Shown here one piece after another: positions 63,386 to 64,000 of a stretch of 64,000 bases of DNA (positions within the stretch are counted from its first letter, which is position 1; each line of letters opens with the position of its first letter). The notes beneath the pieces were generated by a model. The model had not been told where the DNA came from. It searched no databases and saw nothing but the letters and a program-made list of their open reading frames with translations. The DNA lies in contig NZ_LMPQ01000011.1 in the NCBI RefSeq assembly GCF_001423905.1, forward strand, positions 81,869-145,868, written 5' to 3'. Position numbers and translations under genes: made by a program. The DNA is from Frigoribacterium sp. Leaf186 (lineage in GTDB: Bacteria > Actinomycetota > Actinomycetes > Actinomycetales > Microbacteriaceae).

Positions 63386-63502
63386 AGGAGGCGCGGCTCG
63401 GCCCCCGCCGCCGGCTCGCGCCCCGACGGCGTCACCAGAGGAGGCGCGGCTCGGCCCCCGCAACCGGGTCGCGCCCCGAGGGCGTCACCCGAGGAGGCGC
63501 GG
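63386..63502 (+). repeat. 53-bp tandem repeat carrying AGGAGGCGCGG
   Basis: The word starts at 63386, 63439 and 63492, exactly 53 bp apart; the intervening GCTCGGCCCCCGC, TCGCGCCCCGA and GGCGTCACC blocks are also repeated. The third copy forms the last codons of the DUF429 gene. Confidence 0.85.
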
Positions 63503-64000
63503 GTCGTCGTCTGGACCGAGCCGCGCCACGGGAGCGGGGCCGAGTCGCTGCTCGGGGCGGGCCGGCGAGATGAGGGTCGCGCGCCTCCCGCGGTCGTCCG
63601 GCTCGGTGTCGACGCCGAGCACCTGCAGGCGTTCGGGCGTGCGGGCGCGCAGCGCCGCCGTCCAGGCGCAGACCAGGGCGTCGAGGAGGTCCTCGCGGTG
63701 CTTGTAGGCCCGGTCGACGAGCGGCGACGGCTCGTCGAGCAGCGCGGCCGACACGGGGTGCGAGCCGAGCCGCAGCGGCACCTCGGCCCCGGCCAACCCG
63801 CCCAGCCGACGCAGCAGCTCGTCGCAGGCCGCCGCTCGCGCCTCGCGCCGCGCCTCCTTCGGCAGCGACAGGTCGGGACGCTTGTACCGCGGACGCTTGT
63901 CGTCGTAGCCGAGCTCGGCCATGCCGACGAGCGTCGTGTAGGGGTAGCACTCGAAGTGCCCGACGGCGTCGAGCGGCAGCGGCACGACGCCGTCGTCGTA
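63485..64000 (-). CDS. DUF429-family predicted nuclease, 5' part beyond the window
   Basis: The frame is open to the right edge and ends at 63485; 171 residues are visible. VPLPLDAVGHFECYPYTTLVG is the conserved middle of DUF429 (a predicted RNase H-like nuclease), and PRYKRPDLSLPKEARREARAAACDELLRRL with RAYKHREDLLDALVCAWTAALRAR are the C-terminal helices (Asp in EDLLDALVCA is conserved). The N-terminal Asp motif must lie beyond 64000. The C-terminal PRLLG is encoded by the dispersed word. Confidence 0.85.
   Translation of the reverse strand, partial: YDDGVVPLPLDAVGHFECYPYTTLVGMAELGYDDKRPRYKRPDLSLPKEARREARAAACDELLRRLGGLAGAEVPLRLGSHPVSAALLDEPSPLVDRAYKHREDLLDALVCAWTAALRARTPERLQVLGVDTEPDDRGRRATLISPARPEQRLGPAPVARLGPDDDPRLLG

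Overview
The window is about 64 kb of densely packed, very GC-rich DNA. Gene order, protein types, GTG starts, leaderless promoters of the TANNNT type and 4-base stop/start overlaps all point to a high-GC actinobacterium. The best guess from gene content is the family Microbacteriaceae; I cannot fix the genus from sequence alone. There is no phage, insertion sequence, plasmid or CRISPR array, so this reads as chromosome with accessory insertions.

Layout. 1-12 kb: ppc (cut by the left edge), a phosphotransferase, small membrane proteins, the ATP-grasp / alpha-E / transglutaminase operon, a membrane protein coupled to an XRE regulator, a GH114 lipoprotein and two uncharacterised proteins. 12-17.9 kb: a YdcF protein, two MFS exporters around a MarR regulator, a VOC protein and an SDR. 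18-21.2 kb: a two-component system followed by a PepSY-type protein that it probably controls. 21.3-32 kb: housekeeping and accessory enzymes (hydrolase, lipoate ligase, solitary DNA methyltransferase, MarR, 14-helix MFS, VanY-like peptidase, pgm, pheA). 32-39.3 kb: lipid kinase, serS, HAD phosphatase, two tRNA-Ser genes, a GH6 glycosidase and an LCP cell-wall ligase. 39.9-43.3 kb: an overlapping three-gene operon (acyl-CoA dehydrogenase-like; PIG-L deacetylase fused to a NodS-like methyltransferase; glycosyltransferase 2), probably for an unknown glycolipid or glycan. 43.4-55.1 kb: TetR/phosphotransferase pair, kdpDE without kdpFABC but followed by a large APC permease, a secreted Cys-containing protein with a lipoprotein, an AbiEi/DUF559-like protein bracketed by two perfect 28-bp-arm palindromes, and glgX. 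55.2-64 kb: small conserved proteins, a class IV aminotransferase, HAD phosphatase, epimerase, metallophosphoesterase, YchJ, GNAT and a DUF429 gene cut by the right edge.

Non-coding layer. The window is unusually rich in short repeats: (i) the word AGGAGGCGCGG, counted by eye more than 35 times on both strands, twice as inverted pairs forming terminators; (ii) nine intergenic palindromes of about 60-70 nt in several two-copy families; (iii) a 91-bp direct repeat with GGCAATTCC ends, a 53-bp tandem repeat and several in-frame 15-bp coding minisatellites; (iv) paired regulatory boxes (CTTCAG direct repeats; GCTAG-N5-CTAGC) that link separate genes. Many genes have a -10 box only 6-7 nt before the start codon, so leaderless transcription is the rule here.
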